64,000 nucleotides of DNA from DATJIG01 sp050260515 (GTDB lineage Bacteria; Pseudomonadota; Alphaproteobacteria; SMXQ01), in the NCBI GenBank assembly GCA_050260515.1, contig JBLNCI010000018.1:1-64000 (forward strand), in the 5' to 3' direction. The notes beneath the pieces were generated by a model. The model was not told the origin of the DNA and made no database searches. It saw nothing but the letters and a program-made list of their open reading frames with translations. A program made the position numbers and the translations under genes. Below, piece after piece: positions 43,849-51,897 of the stretch (within the stretch, counting starts at the first letter, position 1; each line of letters begins with the position of its first letter).

Positions 43849-44960
43849 GCCAGGGCCTCGCGCGCGATCCGCGCCTCGTCGAAGTACTTGCCCATCCGCG
43901 ACGCGACTCCGGTCCTGGCGAGCTCCTTCAGCCACAGCGCGTGGATGCGGGGATCCTGGTCGGCGTAGTCGATCTGGAGGCCGCCGTCCTTCACGTCCTT
44001 CTCGGGCTCGCTCTTGCGCGCGACCTTGCGCGCGAGGACGGGGTAGCGGTGGCTGCCGAGCGACACCGCGAGGTAGCGGGCGGGCTCGGGGCTGGTGTTG
44101 AAGTGCTGGTGGAACATGCCGTCGGGCGGCGCGAACACGAACCCGTGCTTCCACTCGTGACGCTCGAACTCGGTATCGCCCTCGTTCCACAGCAGCGTGT
44201 AGCCCGAGCCGGTCAGCGCCAGCACGTGGGCGCCGGGACCGTGGCGGTGCGCCTTCTTGTAGGTGCCGACCGACATCTCCGACGTGTGGGCGTGCATGCA
44301 ACTGTCGGCGAGGATGATCTTGATGTTGCGACTACCGGTGCCGCGGGCTTCCCACTCCGGCAGCTCGAAGGTCGCGAGGTCGGGGACGAAGTTCGTCTCC
44401 CACATGTGCTTGCCGGGCTTCAGCGGCAGGAACTCGCCGTCGCCGGTGAAGTGCTTTTCCGGGCCGATGCGGTCGGGGAAGGCGAAGCCATTGCCGAACA
44501 GGAAGCGCTCGTTGCGGAAGAGATTGAGAAGGAACGGCAGGTTGCCGAACGAGACGAGCCGCGCGGGCTCGCGGCCCGACCCGTTGAAGAGCTGGAATGG
44601 CTGATTGAGCGGCGGCGAGAACAGCGACCGCTGCCCCCACTCGAAGCTCGCGCTCTTGCCGGGCGCGAGCTCGATCGACGCGCTGCCGCGGCCCGACAGC
44701 ACGTAGAACACCTCGTCGTACAGGTGGCGCAGAGGCGCGGTGCGCGCGCCGGGCGCGAGGTCGATGACCTGGAGGCCGAGGAAGTCGCCGCGGCCCTTGA
44801 GGTGCACGAAGGCGGCGCTGACCCCGTCGCCGAGGCGCCGCCACGGTGCGGTGTCGACGGTCGTCAGGTCGACCGCGAAAGCATCGACGATGGGGATGCC
44901 TTCGGCTTTCGACCAGTCGAGGTAGGTATCGATCAGGTAGCGGAGATTGGAATCGGCCAC
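43845..44960 (-). CDS. Double-cupin dioxygenase-like protein A
   Basis: A 371-residue paralogue, nearer to B than to C. It starts at GTG 44960 behind GGAGG. The probable metal site is again in the C-terminal cupin: H238, H240 (KKAHRHGP) and H284, H286 (FHQHFN). The N-terminal cupin has RHLYDEVFYVLSGRG and PLNQPFQLFNGSG without HxH. Second gene of the operon, 16 bases after the diiron-type enzyme. Three linked copies could form a hetero-oligomer or give a series of related activities. Confidence 0.85.
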   Translation of the reverse strand: MADSNLRYLIDTYLDWSKAEGIPIVDAFAVDLTTVDTAPWRRLGDGVSAAFVHLKGRGDFLGLQVIDLAPGARTAPLRHLYDEVFYVLSGRGSASIELAPGKSASFEWGQRSLFSPPLNQPFQLFNGSGREPARLVSFGNLPFLLNLFRNERFLFGNGFAFPDRIGPEKHFTGDGEFLPLKPGKHMWETNFVPDLATFELPEWEARGTGSRNIKIILADSCMHAHTSEMSVGTYKKAHRHGPGAHVLALTGSGYTLLWNEGDTEFERHEWKHGFVFAPPDGMFHQHFNTSPEPARYLAVSLGSHRYPVLARKVARKSEPEKDVKDGGLQIDYADQDPRIHALWLKELARTGVASRMGKYFDEARIAREALA

Positions 44961-44976
44961 CGCGGAAACCTCCGCG

Positions 44977-45708
44977 TCAGAGCGGAACGGCTTCCATCAT
45001 TTCGGCGAGCTGGCCCTTCCACACGCGGTCGATCTCCCAGCTCTCGACGAGGCCCGTCATCAGGAGGTCGAGCTTCTCCTGCGTGTCGGCATGGCGCTCG
45101 GCGACCTGCATCAGCAGGCTGCCATGGGCGACGTCGACCTCAGCGTGCTCGGCGGCGTTGAGCTGCTTGTGGAACGGGATACCGAGATCGGCTTCGAAGC
45201 GCTTGCCCATGCGATACGACATCCCGCCGTTCTGGACCCAGTCCGACGAGTTGCTGACCTCGAGCGCCGCGCACGAGGCCACCGACGTCAGCCAGTGCGA
45301 GTTGCGCGCCAGGTACAGGTATGCGTAGCAGCACGTGCGCGTCGCCTCGCGCATCTTCTCGTTCTTGAAGTCCTCGAGGGTGAGGTTGATCTCCTTGCTC
45401 TGCCGCACCTGCAGCGAATAGTGATCCTCGACGCCGCGGGTCTTGTTGCCCGCGAGCTCGTCTTCCTCGTGCTCCCAGATCAGCTTCTTCACATCCATCG
45501 GCGAGACGCCCTGGGCCAGCGCCCAGCAGTCGCGGCGGTTCAGGTTCCAGAACGCCTTCTGGAGGGTGTAGACCTGGGCGCGCTTCTGGTTCAGCGGCAG
45601 CGACAGGATGCGCTTGTACTGGGGCGACTCGAACTGGGCGTTGGCCAGACGGCGGACCTCCTTCACGAAAGCCTTGAGATCGACGCCGGATTTGAGGACG
45701 GTGGCCAT
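44977..45708 (-). CDS. TenA/PqqC-like haem-oxygenase-fold protein, candidate diiron oxidase (HDO type)
   Basis: A 243-residue all-helical protein of the TenA/PqqC-like superfamily. It carries the HxxxDxxH motif (H188, D192, H195) typical of haem-oxygenase-like diiron oxidases and oxygenases, with further candidate ligands in WEHEEDE (E79-E84), D95-H96 and E150. Such enzymes use O2 to oxidise, cleave or decarboxylate small molecules. ATG 45708 follows GGGAGAG. It is the first gene of the six-gene minus operon, right behind a -10 box and operator-like palindrome, and divergent from the IclR gene. Assignment as HDO rather than cofactor-free PqqC-like is inferred from the motif. Confidence 0.75.
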   Translation of the reverse strand: MATVLKSGVDLKAFVKEVRRLANAQFESPQYKRILSLPLNQKRAQVYTLQKAFWNLNRRDCWALAQGVSPMDVKKLIWEHEEDELAGNKTRGVEDHYSLQVRQSKEINLTLEDFKNEKMREATRTCCYAYLYLARNSHWLTSVASCAALEVSNSSDWVQNGGMSYRMGKRFEADLGIPFHKQLNAAEHAEVDVAHGSLLMQVAERHADTQEKLDLLMTGLVESWEIDRVWKGQLAEMMEAVPL

Positions 45709-45729
45709 GGAACTCTCCCAATGTATCGG

Positions 45730-45753
45730 TCGGGGCCGATTATATCGCCCCGA
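45730..45753 (-). promoter_or_regulatory. -10 box inside a palindromic operator of the diiron/cupin operon
   Basis: TCGGGGC (45730-45736) and GCCCCGA (45747-45753) form a perfect inverted repeat with a 10-base spacer. On the minus strand the spacer contains a consensus TATAAT (45739-45744), 30 bases before the ATG at 45708. A protein bound here would block the polymerase. Confidence 0.6.
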
Positions 45754-45843
45754 GTTGCCGTGAACATGCCGCCGGAGGAGGTGGCTTTCGCGCCGATCCT
45801 GCGGCGGTCCCGGCCGTCAGACCAGGCGGCTCGCGGCGGCGCT

Positions 45844-45874
45844 TTCCAAAAATTGGAACCTATTTCGATTTTTG
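45844..45874. promoter_or_regulatory. Candidate IclR operator and plus-strand promoter region
   Basis: TTCCAA (45844-45849) and TTGGAA (45853-45858) are a perfect inverted repeat with a 3-base spacer, the general layout of IclR-family operators. It is followed at once by TATTTCGATTTTTG (45861-45874), which resembles motifs at 3574 and 9156. The site lies 120 bases before the IclR gene. Bases 45754-45843 are GC-rich and show nothing. Confidence 0.55.
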
Positions 45875-45993
45875 TAAAGGACGATTGTCGTCGGTCGCGA
45901 GATAATTCCGGCAAATGCAGCCGCGTCCGGGATCAAAGCGGTAGCGCCAACGATCACTGTGCGTCTATAACCACGCCGTCGGAACAGGTGACC

Positions 45994-46863
45994 ATGGCCA
46001 CCCGCACCCAGAGCGCGAAGCGCAAGGTTAAATCGCCCCGCACCACGGCAGGCAATCGCTCCGTCGTCGTCGGCGTCCATCTCCTCAAGACCATCGCCGC
46101 GCTGCAGGGACCCGCGTCGCTCGGCGAGATCGCCAAGGCGGCCGGGCTCTCCGCGAGCCGCACGCATCGCTTTCTCGCGGGACTGATCCAGACCGGCCTC
46201 GTCGAACAGAACGGCAGCACCGGCCGGTACGACCTCGGCTCGACCATTGTCGAGCTCGGGCTGATCGCGCTCGGCCGCACCGACGCCGTGAAACTCGGGA
46301 GCGAGGCGCTGGTCGCGCTCACCGAGCGCACTGGGCTGGTCTCGCTGCTCAGCACCTGGGGCTCCAATGGCCCGACGCTGGTGAAGTGGGAGCCCGGCCG
46401 GCTGCAGACGGCGGTGCGGCTGCGGGAAGGCCGCAACCTGCCGCTGCTGACCACCGCGACAGGGCGCGTGTTCCTCGCCCACATGAGCGCGGGCGACACG
46501 CGCGCGCTGCTCGACGGCGAGCTCAAGGCGCGCGCGGCGGGCAAGGGGCGTCCGCTGACGACGGCCGACGTCCAGGCCTTGCGGGACGAGGTGCTGCGCG
46601 CCGGGATCGGGCGCTCGACCGGCGAGGAGAACCCCGGGCTGACCGCGATGGCGGCGCCGGTGTTCGATCACGATGGCAAGATCGCGATGGCCGTCACGGT
46701 GCTCGGCATTCTCGGAACCTACGATACCGATGCTGGCGGCGAGGTGGCGCGGACGCTGAAGGCCACGGCCGATCAACTGTCGCGGCGGCTCGGCGCGCCG
46801 CAGCCCGGCCTGCGCGGCCGCGGGGCAACTGTCGTCGAAGCGGTCACTGCGTCGTCGAACTGA
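45994..46863 (+). CDS. IclR-family transcriptional regulator
   Basis: A 289-residue regulator: N-terminal winged helix (about 20-85; SLGEIAKAAGLSASRTHRFLAGLIQTGLVEQ) and C-terminal IclR effector domain (about 100-270; LLTTATGRVFLAHM, GIGRSTGEENPGLTAMAAPVFD). A basic extension of about 20 residues precedes the HTH. Divergent from the diiron/cupin operon with two palindromes in between, so it is the likely local regulator. IclR proteins often control aromatic and organic acid pathways. ATG 45994 has AGGTGACC upstream. Confidence 0.9.
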   Translation: MATRTQSAKRKVKSPRTTAGNRSVVVGVHLLKTIAALQGPASLGEIAKAAGLSASRTHRFLAGLIQTGLVEQNGSTGRYDLGSTIVELGLIALGRTDAVKLGSEALVALTERTGLVSLLSTWGSNGPTLVKWEPGRLQTAVRLREGRNLPLLTTATGRVFLAHMSAGDTRALLDGELKARAAGKGRPLTTADVQALRDEVLRAGIGRSTGEENPGLTAMAAPVFDHDGKIAMAVTVLGILGTYDTDAGGEVARTLKATADQLSRRLGAPQPGLRGRGATVVEAVTASSN

Positions 46864-46908
46864 GTTCGACGATCGTCGCGATGCCGTTGTTGGGACGAGT
46901 CCTCGGGA

Positions 46909-47307
46909 CTAGTCCTTGGCCAGCGTGCAGTCGACCTCGATCGCCGTGTTGGGCGGCGTGGGGCGCGGCAGCACCGTCACCTGCTTGTAGCCCTGCTTGC
47001 TGCAGGCGATCTCGACGTTCTTCGGATCGACGGTCTTGGCGAAACCCGGGATGCGGTAATGCCCGAGCACGTCGGTGCGCGCGGTCAGCGTCGAGTTCAT
47101 TTCCTTGATCGTCGCGGTGATCACCGCGTCGGGCACCAGCTTGCCGCTGGTCTCGCGGACGAAGCCGAAAAACGGAAGGCCGACGTCGGCGCTCTCGTCC
47201 TCCTCGAAGAACTCGACGCCGTTCGCCGAGGCGGACCCCGGCGTGAGAAGCGCGGCCGCGGCGACGAGCGCGGCGGCGGCGAAGGATGCGGTCAACAGCC
47301 TGCTCAT
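46909..47307 (-). CDS. Secreted carboxypeptidase-regulatory-like (Ig-fold) protein
   Basis: A 132-residue exported protein with signal to about residue 28 (SASA/NG) and one beta-sandwich domain: FGFVRETSGKLVPDAVITATIK, TDVLGHYRIPGF and VEIACSKQGYK follow the carboxypeptidase D regulatory-domain pattern. Two Cys could pair. It is last of the minus run that begins with the flavin amine oxidase, 52 bases after the small membrane protein, and may be a periplasmic accessory. Function unknown. Confidence 0.75.
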   Translation of the reverse strand: MSRLLTASFAAAALVAAAALLTPGSASANGVEFFEEDESADVGLPFFGFVRETSGKLVPDAVITATIKEMNSTLTARTDVLGHYRIPGFAKTVDPKNVEIACSKQGYKQVTVLPRPTPPNTAIEVDCTLAKD

Positions 47308-47359
47308 GTGCCCTCCCGTGAGATGCGCGGCGTTGCCCGCCGTCTGACGGAGAAGCTTA

Positions 47360-47683
47360 CTAAAGGAACCACACCCTGGCGAGGTACATCAGAAAGACAA
47401 TGCACGCCACAGGCACCGCCCACGCCAGGGTCGCGAGCGCGCGATTCCAGCGGGCCGGCAGCGCGATCGCCAGGATCCCGGCCGCCGTTCCGGCGATGGC
47501 CGCGGTGACCATCCATCCGTACCAGTTGATCGGGGGCCCGAGGGTCGGCGGCTGGGCGCCGACGTGGAACTCCCCGACCGCCGGGTAGTAGGCGAACGCC
47601 TGCCAGTCGAGCGGGAACGCGAGCGAGTAGACCACCGCGTAGACGATGGCGAAGACGGGAAACGCGCGCGACAGAGCGGTCAT
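47360..47683 (-). CDS. Small integral membrane protein, 107 residues
   Basis: A 107-residue protein with three predicted membrane segments (about 5-27, 55-75, 83-105) and a Pro-rich external loop (GAQPPTLGPPINWYGW). No family recognised with certainty. Its ATG at 47683 overlaps the stop of the upstream gene by four bases (ATGA), showing tight coupling to the 153-residue membrane protein and, through it, to the amine oxidase. Confidence 0.75.
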   Translation of the reverse strand: MTALSRAFPVFAIVYAVVYSLAFPLDWQAFAYYPAVGEFHVGAQPPTLGPPINWYGWMVTAAIAGTAAGILAIALPARWNRALATLAWAVPVACIVFLMYLARVWFL

Positions 47684-48141
47684 AGCCCGAACCCCCGGAT
47701 GTTGGTGAGGAGATGGCCGACGATGAAGTTCCACCAGACGGTGAAGGCGAGGACCAGCGTGATCGCCTTGCGGGCGGAGCCGTATTCCTCGAGCTTGCTC
47801 GTCCACACCAGCCAGTAGACCGGCAGCATGCCGAGACCGATGGCGGCGAGGTGCTCCTTGATCTCGAACGAGCCGTTTGCGGCCTTGAGGCGAAGCTGCT
47901 CGAGGAAGGTCCGCACCTCGACCCGGTAGTCCGGATACAGCAGCGCGCCCATCACGACGTCGAGCGCGTACAGGATGACGATGGCCTTGGTGTAGGACCC
48001 GGCGCGCACCGCGCGAAAGTTGGCGAAGAACGAGCGCGGTCCGGCGGGAACCGGCCACCAGGCGGCGAGCGTCTGGTGGGTCAGCGCGCCGATCAGCAGC
48101 ACCGCCACCAGCATGTGGGCGATGAGAAGCGTCGTCAGCAT
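47680..48141 (-). CDS. Membrane protein with several His residues, 153 residues
   Basis: A 153-residue protein with about four membrane segments. His residues sit in or near the segments (H9, H22, H97, H143), with H9 and H22 on the first helix and H143 in the last, as in membrane b-type haem proteins. Haem binding is a guess. Located 27 bases downstream of the exported flavin amine oxidase and coupled to the 107-residue protein. A role in passing electrons from the oxidase to the membrane would fit. Start follows GGGGGG. Confidence 0.7.
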   Translation of the reverse strand: MLTTLLIAHMLVAVLLIGALTHQTLAAWWPVPAGPRSFFANFRAVRAGSYTKAIVILYALDVVMGALLYPDYRVEVRTFLEQLRLKAANGSFEIKEHLAAIGLGMLPVYWLVWTSKLEEYGSARKAITLVLAFTVWWNFIVGHLLTNIRGFGL

Positions 48142-48168
48142 GGAAGCCCCCCTTATGTATCGTTGGCG

Positions 48169-49596
48169 CTATTGTCGCAGAATTTCGTCCGCCGCGCGCT
48201 CCCCTGAGCGCACCGCGCCTTCCATCCATCCCATCCACGGCGAGGTGTGCTCGCCGGCGAAGTGGACCCGTCCCTCGGGCCGGCCGACCGTCGGCAGGAA
48301 GGCCGTCATCTGGCCCGGGCGCAAGGCGGCGAACGCGCCCAGCGCCCACGGCTCCTCGCTCCAGCGCACCGCTGCGACGCGCTCGATCTCGGGCTCGGCG
48401 GCGGGCAGGACCTCGGACACGAACTTCCGCGCGGCCCGCTCGCGGACGGCGGGGTCGAGCGCGCCGTAGGACGCGTCCATGCGGCCGCCGACCGTGGCGG
48501 AGAGCAGCCCCCGGGTTCCGGGCTGCGCGGCGCTGTCGTCCCAGGTCTCGAGGGCGAAGTCGGTGCGGGCCGCGCCGCTGAGCCCCTCGGCGCGCCACAG
48601 CCGATGGGCGGTCTGGAGGAGAAGCCGGGTGGCCGGGTGGTAGCCGAGCTCGGCGATCGCGCGCATCTTGATGGCGGTGAATGCGGGCGCGATCTCCACG
48701 CGACGAAGCGCGGTGAACGGGATCGCGACGACCACGCGATCGACGCTGATTTCGCCGCCGCGGCCGGACTCGGTGTACGCGACACGCACCGCACCGGGTG
48801 TGGTCTCGAGGCGGCGAACGGCGGTGCCGTATTTCACCGCATCGCCGAGCGATGCGGCGAGCGCCGACGGAAGCCGGTCCATGCCGCCGCGGATCGTGAA
48901 GAACCGAGAGCCGCCGTTCAGCGCGATCTGGCGCAGAACGTAGAGCGCCGACAGCTCGAAGGGATCGCCGCCGAGCGTCATCAGCGCGACCGCGTCTTCG
49001 CTCGCGCCGCGCGCTTTCAGCCACTGCGGCCATGTCGCCGCATCGTAGCTCGCCCAGCGCGCGTAGGTCGCGGCGTCGGGCTCCGGGGCGCTCACGTCCT
49101 TCACCGCATCGCCGGCGTAACGGGCGAGCAGCGCTCCCGGACCGAGCCCGCGTTCGGCCGGAGCAAGGTCCAGCGGAAGGGACGCGAGCGCGCCGTCGTC
49201 AGCGCGCAGGCGACGGCCGCGCACCAGCCGTATTGCCGCGCCGCTGCCGCCGAACGGGACGACATCGAGGCCGAGGTCGGCGATCCAGCGCAGCACGAAG
49301 GCATGGCTGTCGGCGATCCGCGCCGCCCCCGCCTCGCCGTGCAAGCCGTCGTCGAACGGCGCGCGGACGGTGCGCACGCGGCCGCCGGCGCGATCCGTGG
49401 CCTCGAGCACGATGACGCGGTGCCCGGCGTCGCGCAGCCGGCGCGCGGCGACGAGCCCGGCCAACCCGGCACCGATCACGGCGATGGTTTGCGATGCCTG
49501 CCCCCGCGCGGCGCGAAGCGGGAGAGGGGCGATGGCGGTTGCGAGCGCGAGCACGCCCGATGTCAGGAACCGCCTGCGACTGGTGCGATGCGCCAT
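48169..49596 (-). CDS. TAT-exported flavin amine oxidase
   Basis: A 475-residue flavin monoamine-oxidase-family protein. The N-terminus RRRFLTSGVLALA is a twin-arginine signal, so it folds with FAD before export. The dinucleotide motif is IGAGLAGLVAARRL (41-54) ending at E65 of VLEATDRAGGRV. The C-terminal FAD block is FAGEHTSPWMGWMEGAVRSG. It would oxidise an amine or amino acid in the periplasm. It leads a four-gene run with two membrane proteins and a secreted Ig-like protein. The opposite strand has long open frames that are artefacts. Confidence 0.9.
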   Translation of the reverse strand: MAHRTSRRRFLTSGVLALATAIAPLPLRAARGQASQTIAVIGAGLAGLVAARRLRDAGHRVIVLEATDRAGGRVRTVRAPFDDGLHGEAGAARIADSHAFVLRWIADLGLDVVPFGGSGAAIRLVRGRRLRADDGALASLPLDLAPAERGLGPGALLARYAGDAVKDVSAPEPDAATYARWASYDAATWPQWLKARGASEDAVALMTLGGDPFELSALYVLRQIALNGGSRFFTIRGGMDRLPSALAASLGDAVKYGTAVRRLETTPGAVRVAYTESGRGGEISVDRVVVAIPFTALRRVEIAPAFTAIKMRAIAELGYHPATRLLLQTAHRLWRAEGLSGAARTDFALETWDDSAAQPGTRGLLSATVGGRMDASYGALDPAVRERAARKFVSEVLPAAEPEIERVAAVRWSEEPWALGAFAALRPGQMTAFLPTVGRPEGRVHFAGEHTSPWMGWMEGAVRSGERAADEILRQ

Positions 49597-49706
49597 GCCC
49601 TTCGCTTTCGACGCCGATCAGCGTAGCCGGGCGTGCGCCGAGCGCCAAGTGGCAGCCTTGCCAACATTGTCGTGGGACGCGATGATTCCGCACGAAGGGG
49701 AGGGGC

Positions 49707-50690
49707 ATGCGGCTGTGGCTGTCGGTCATCGCGCTGTGGGCGTCGCTCGCGGCGGCGGCCCACGCCGACGCGCTCGCGGCGGCGCGTGCGCGCGGGCACC
49801 TCACGTGCGGCATCGCCGGCGACCAGCCCGGGCTCTCGTACGTCGATTCGCGCGGCGTCGTCACCGGCTTCGAGGCCGACGTCTGCCGCGCGGTGGCGGC
49901 GGCGATCTTCGGGAGCGCCGACCGCATCGCGTTTCGCAGGCTCGCCACGATCCGCGACTTCCTCGCCGCGCCGGAGGTCGATCTCGTGGTCCACGGGCTG
50001 ACGTGGACGTTCGCGCGCGAAGCCCGTCTCGACGTGCGGTTCGGCCCGATCACGTTCTACGACGGGCAGGCGGTGCTGGTGCCGCGGCGACTCGAGGCGC
50101 GCTCGATCGCCGATCTCGCCGGGCGATCTCTGTGCGTGCGCCAGGGCGGCGAGCGCGTCGCCAATCTCCAGCGCGCGGTCGCCGCGGCGGATGTACGGGC
50201 GCTTCCCGATCGCTCGGCGGCGGAGACGGCCTTCTTCGCCGGCGAATGCGATGCGTTGAGCGCCGACGCCACCGAGCTCGCAGCCGCGCTGCTGGTGCGA
50301 CCGCAACACGGCGCCGACTACGTCGTGCTGCCCGAGCGCCTGTCGAAGGAGCCGCTGGCACCGCTGCTCCGTCGCGGCGACGACGACCTGCTCGACGTCG
50401 TGCGCTGGACGGTCTTCGCGCTGATCGAAGCCGAGGAGCTCGACGTGTCGCGGGCGAATGTCGACGAGCGAGCGGACGACTCCGAGCCCCGCCTGCGCGA
50501 CCTCCGCGCCTCGGAATCGCCGCGGCTTGGCCTCGCGCCCGGCTGGACCGTCGCCGTGGTCCGCGCCGTCGGCAACTACGGCGAGATCTATGCCCGCAAC
50601 GTGGGCAGCGGAACCCCGGCAGGGATGGACCGCGGTCTCAACGCGCTCTGGCGCGACGGCGGGCTGATGTACGCGCCGCCGATACGGTAA
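49707..50690 (+). CDS. AapJ-like periplasmic amino-acid-binding protein
   Basis: A 327-residue family 3 solute-binding protein: signal to about residue 20 (AAHA/DA), then RARGHLTCGIAGDQPGLSYVDSRGVVTGFEADVCRAVAAAIFG, typical of general L-amino-acid binding proteins of the AapJ type, and NYGEIYARNVG near the end. No permease or ATPase genes follow. It is divergent from the flavin amine oxidase by 110 bases, which suggests a shared amine or amino acid theme. RBS GGGGAGGGG. Confidence 0.85.
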   Translation: MRLWLSVIALWASLAAAAHADALAAARARGHLTCGIAGDQPGLSYVDSRGVVTGFEADVCRAVAAAIFGSADRIAFRRLATIRDFLAAPEVDLVVHGLTWTFAREARLDVRFGPITFYDGQAVLVPRRLEARSIADLAGRSLCVRQGGERVANLQRAVAAADVRALPDRSAAETAFFAGECDALSADATELAAALLVRPQHGADYVVLPERLSKEPLAPLLRRGDDDLLDVVRWTVFALIEAEELDVSRANVDERADDSEPRLRDLRASESPRLGLAPGWTVAVVRAVGNYGEIYARNVGSGTPAGMDRGLNALWRDGGLMYAPPIR

Positions 50691-50696
50691 ACGCGC

Positions 50697-50730
50697 GCCG
50701 GTTACGCGACGCAACCGGCTGCGGGCTTTT
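50697..50730 (+). terminator. Probable terminator after the amino-acid-binding protein
   Basis: GCCGGTT (50697-50703) pairs with AACCGGC (50713-50719). The stem is followed by TGCGGGC and then TTTT (50727-50730); the T-run is short and a little distant. Confidence 0.5.
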
Positions 50731-50807
50731 GATTCGACCGTCGGCCCGCCTGCATTATGATTGCGCAACTGCAACAAGGCGGTCTCCCGCCGAACACCGG
50801 AGGCATT

Positions 50808-51842
50808 ATGCTCTCGTTATCTAAAGTCGCCCGGGCCGCGGGCGTGGCGCTCGCGGCATGCGCGCTGGTCGCGACGGCGGCGCAGGCCGACGAGGTCGCG
50901 GACTTCTACAAGGGCAAGACCTTCAATTTCGTCGTCGGCTATCCGCCGAGCGGCGGCTACGACGCCTACACGCGGTTGCTTGCCCGCTACCTCGGCAAGC
51001 ACATCCCCGGCAACCCGACGGTGATCGTGCAGAACATGCCGGGCGCCTCCAGCTTCAAGTCCGTCCAGTACATGGCCGCCGTGGCGCCGAAGGACGGATC
51101 GACCATCGGCATGTTCAACCGTGGCCTGATGCCGCAGGCAAAGATGAAGCCGCAGGAGGTCAACGTCGACTTCAGCAAGCTGACCTGGATCGGCAGCATG
51201 AACAGCGACATCGCGGTGTGCACGATCTGGGCGGCGAAGGGGATCAAGACGATCGCCGACGCGCGCAAGTCGCAGATCGTGGTCGGCGACACGTCGAAGA
51301 ACAGCGGCGGCTACATCTACGCCTCGATCCTCCACAGCCTCGCGCCGGACAACACCCGGACGATCCTCGGCTACGGCACGAGCGGCGACGTCTGGCTGGC
51401 CATGGAGAAGGGCGAGGTGGACGCGAACTGCAACGTCTGGAGCAGCATGAAGAGCCAGCGCCCGCAGTGGTTCACCGAGCACAAGGCCAACATCCTGGTG
51501 CAGTTCTCGCGCACGCCGCACCCCGACCTCAAGGACGTGCCGCTGGTGTTCGACGTCGCGACGACCGACGACCAGAAGAAGGCGCTCGATTTCCTGATGG
51601 CCTCCGAGGCGATCGCGCGGCCGATCGTCGGCCCGCCCGGCATGCATGCCGCTCGCGCCGCGGCGCTGCAGAAGGCCTTCGCCGACACCATGAAGGATCC
51701 GGAGCTGATCGCCACCGCCGAGAAGACGCAGATGGAGCTCAATCCCGTCTACGCCGACGAGGCGGCGAAGATCGCCCGCGACATCAACAGCGCTCCCGCC
51801 GACGCGATCGCGCTGGCCAAGAAGATGATCGACATCGAGTAG
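50808..51842 (+). CDS. Bug/TctC-type solute-binding protein 10
   Basis: A 344-residue Bug protein: signal to about residue 27 (ATAAQA/DE), DFYKGKTFNFVVGYPPSGGYDAYTRLLARYLGKHIPGN and VQNMPGASSFKSVQY. The first loop reads PPSGGYD. It stands alone, bounded by the preceding terminator and by a strong hairpin at 51861, so it is a monocistronic unit. ATG 50808 follows CCGGAGG; the frame upstream to 50757 is not needed. Confidence 0.9.
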   Translation: MLSLSKVARAAGVALAACALVATAAQADEVADFYKGKTFNFVVGYPPSGGYDAYTRLLARYLGKHIPGNPTVIVQNMPGASSFKSVQYMAAVAPKDGSTIGMFNRGLMPQAKMKPQEVNVDFSKLTWIGSMNSDIAVCTIWAAKGIKTIADARKSQIVVGDTSKNSGGYIYASILHSLAPDNTRTILGYGTSGDVWLAMEKGEVDANCNVWSSMKSQRPQWFTEHKANILVQFSRTPHPDLKDVPLVFDVATTDDQKKALDFLMASEAIARPIVGPPGMHAARAAALQKAFADTMKDPELIATAEKTQMELNPVYADEAAKIARDINSAPADAIALAKKMIDIE

Positions 51843-51860
51843 GCGGTCGCCGGGACGAAC

Positions 51861-51897
51861 GAAACGCTCGCGGCGAGGATATCGCCGCGAGCGTTTC
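51861..51897. terminator. Terminator with 16-pair perfect stem
   Basis: GAAACGCTCGCGGCGA (51861-51876) pairs with TCGCCGCGAGCGTTTC (51882-51897) around GGATA. The stem ends in TTTCTGTTT on the plus strand. It ends the 50808 Bug gene and may also serve the convergent gene ending at 52015. Confidence 0.85.

Noticed and set aside
44947..45993. Long upstream extension of the IclR frame
   Set aside because: It runs antisense through the diiron-type gene and the promoter region; the ATG at 45994 with its ribosome site starts the HTH protein properly.
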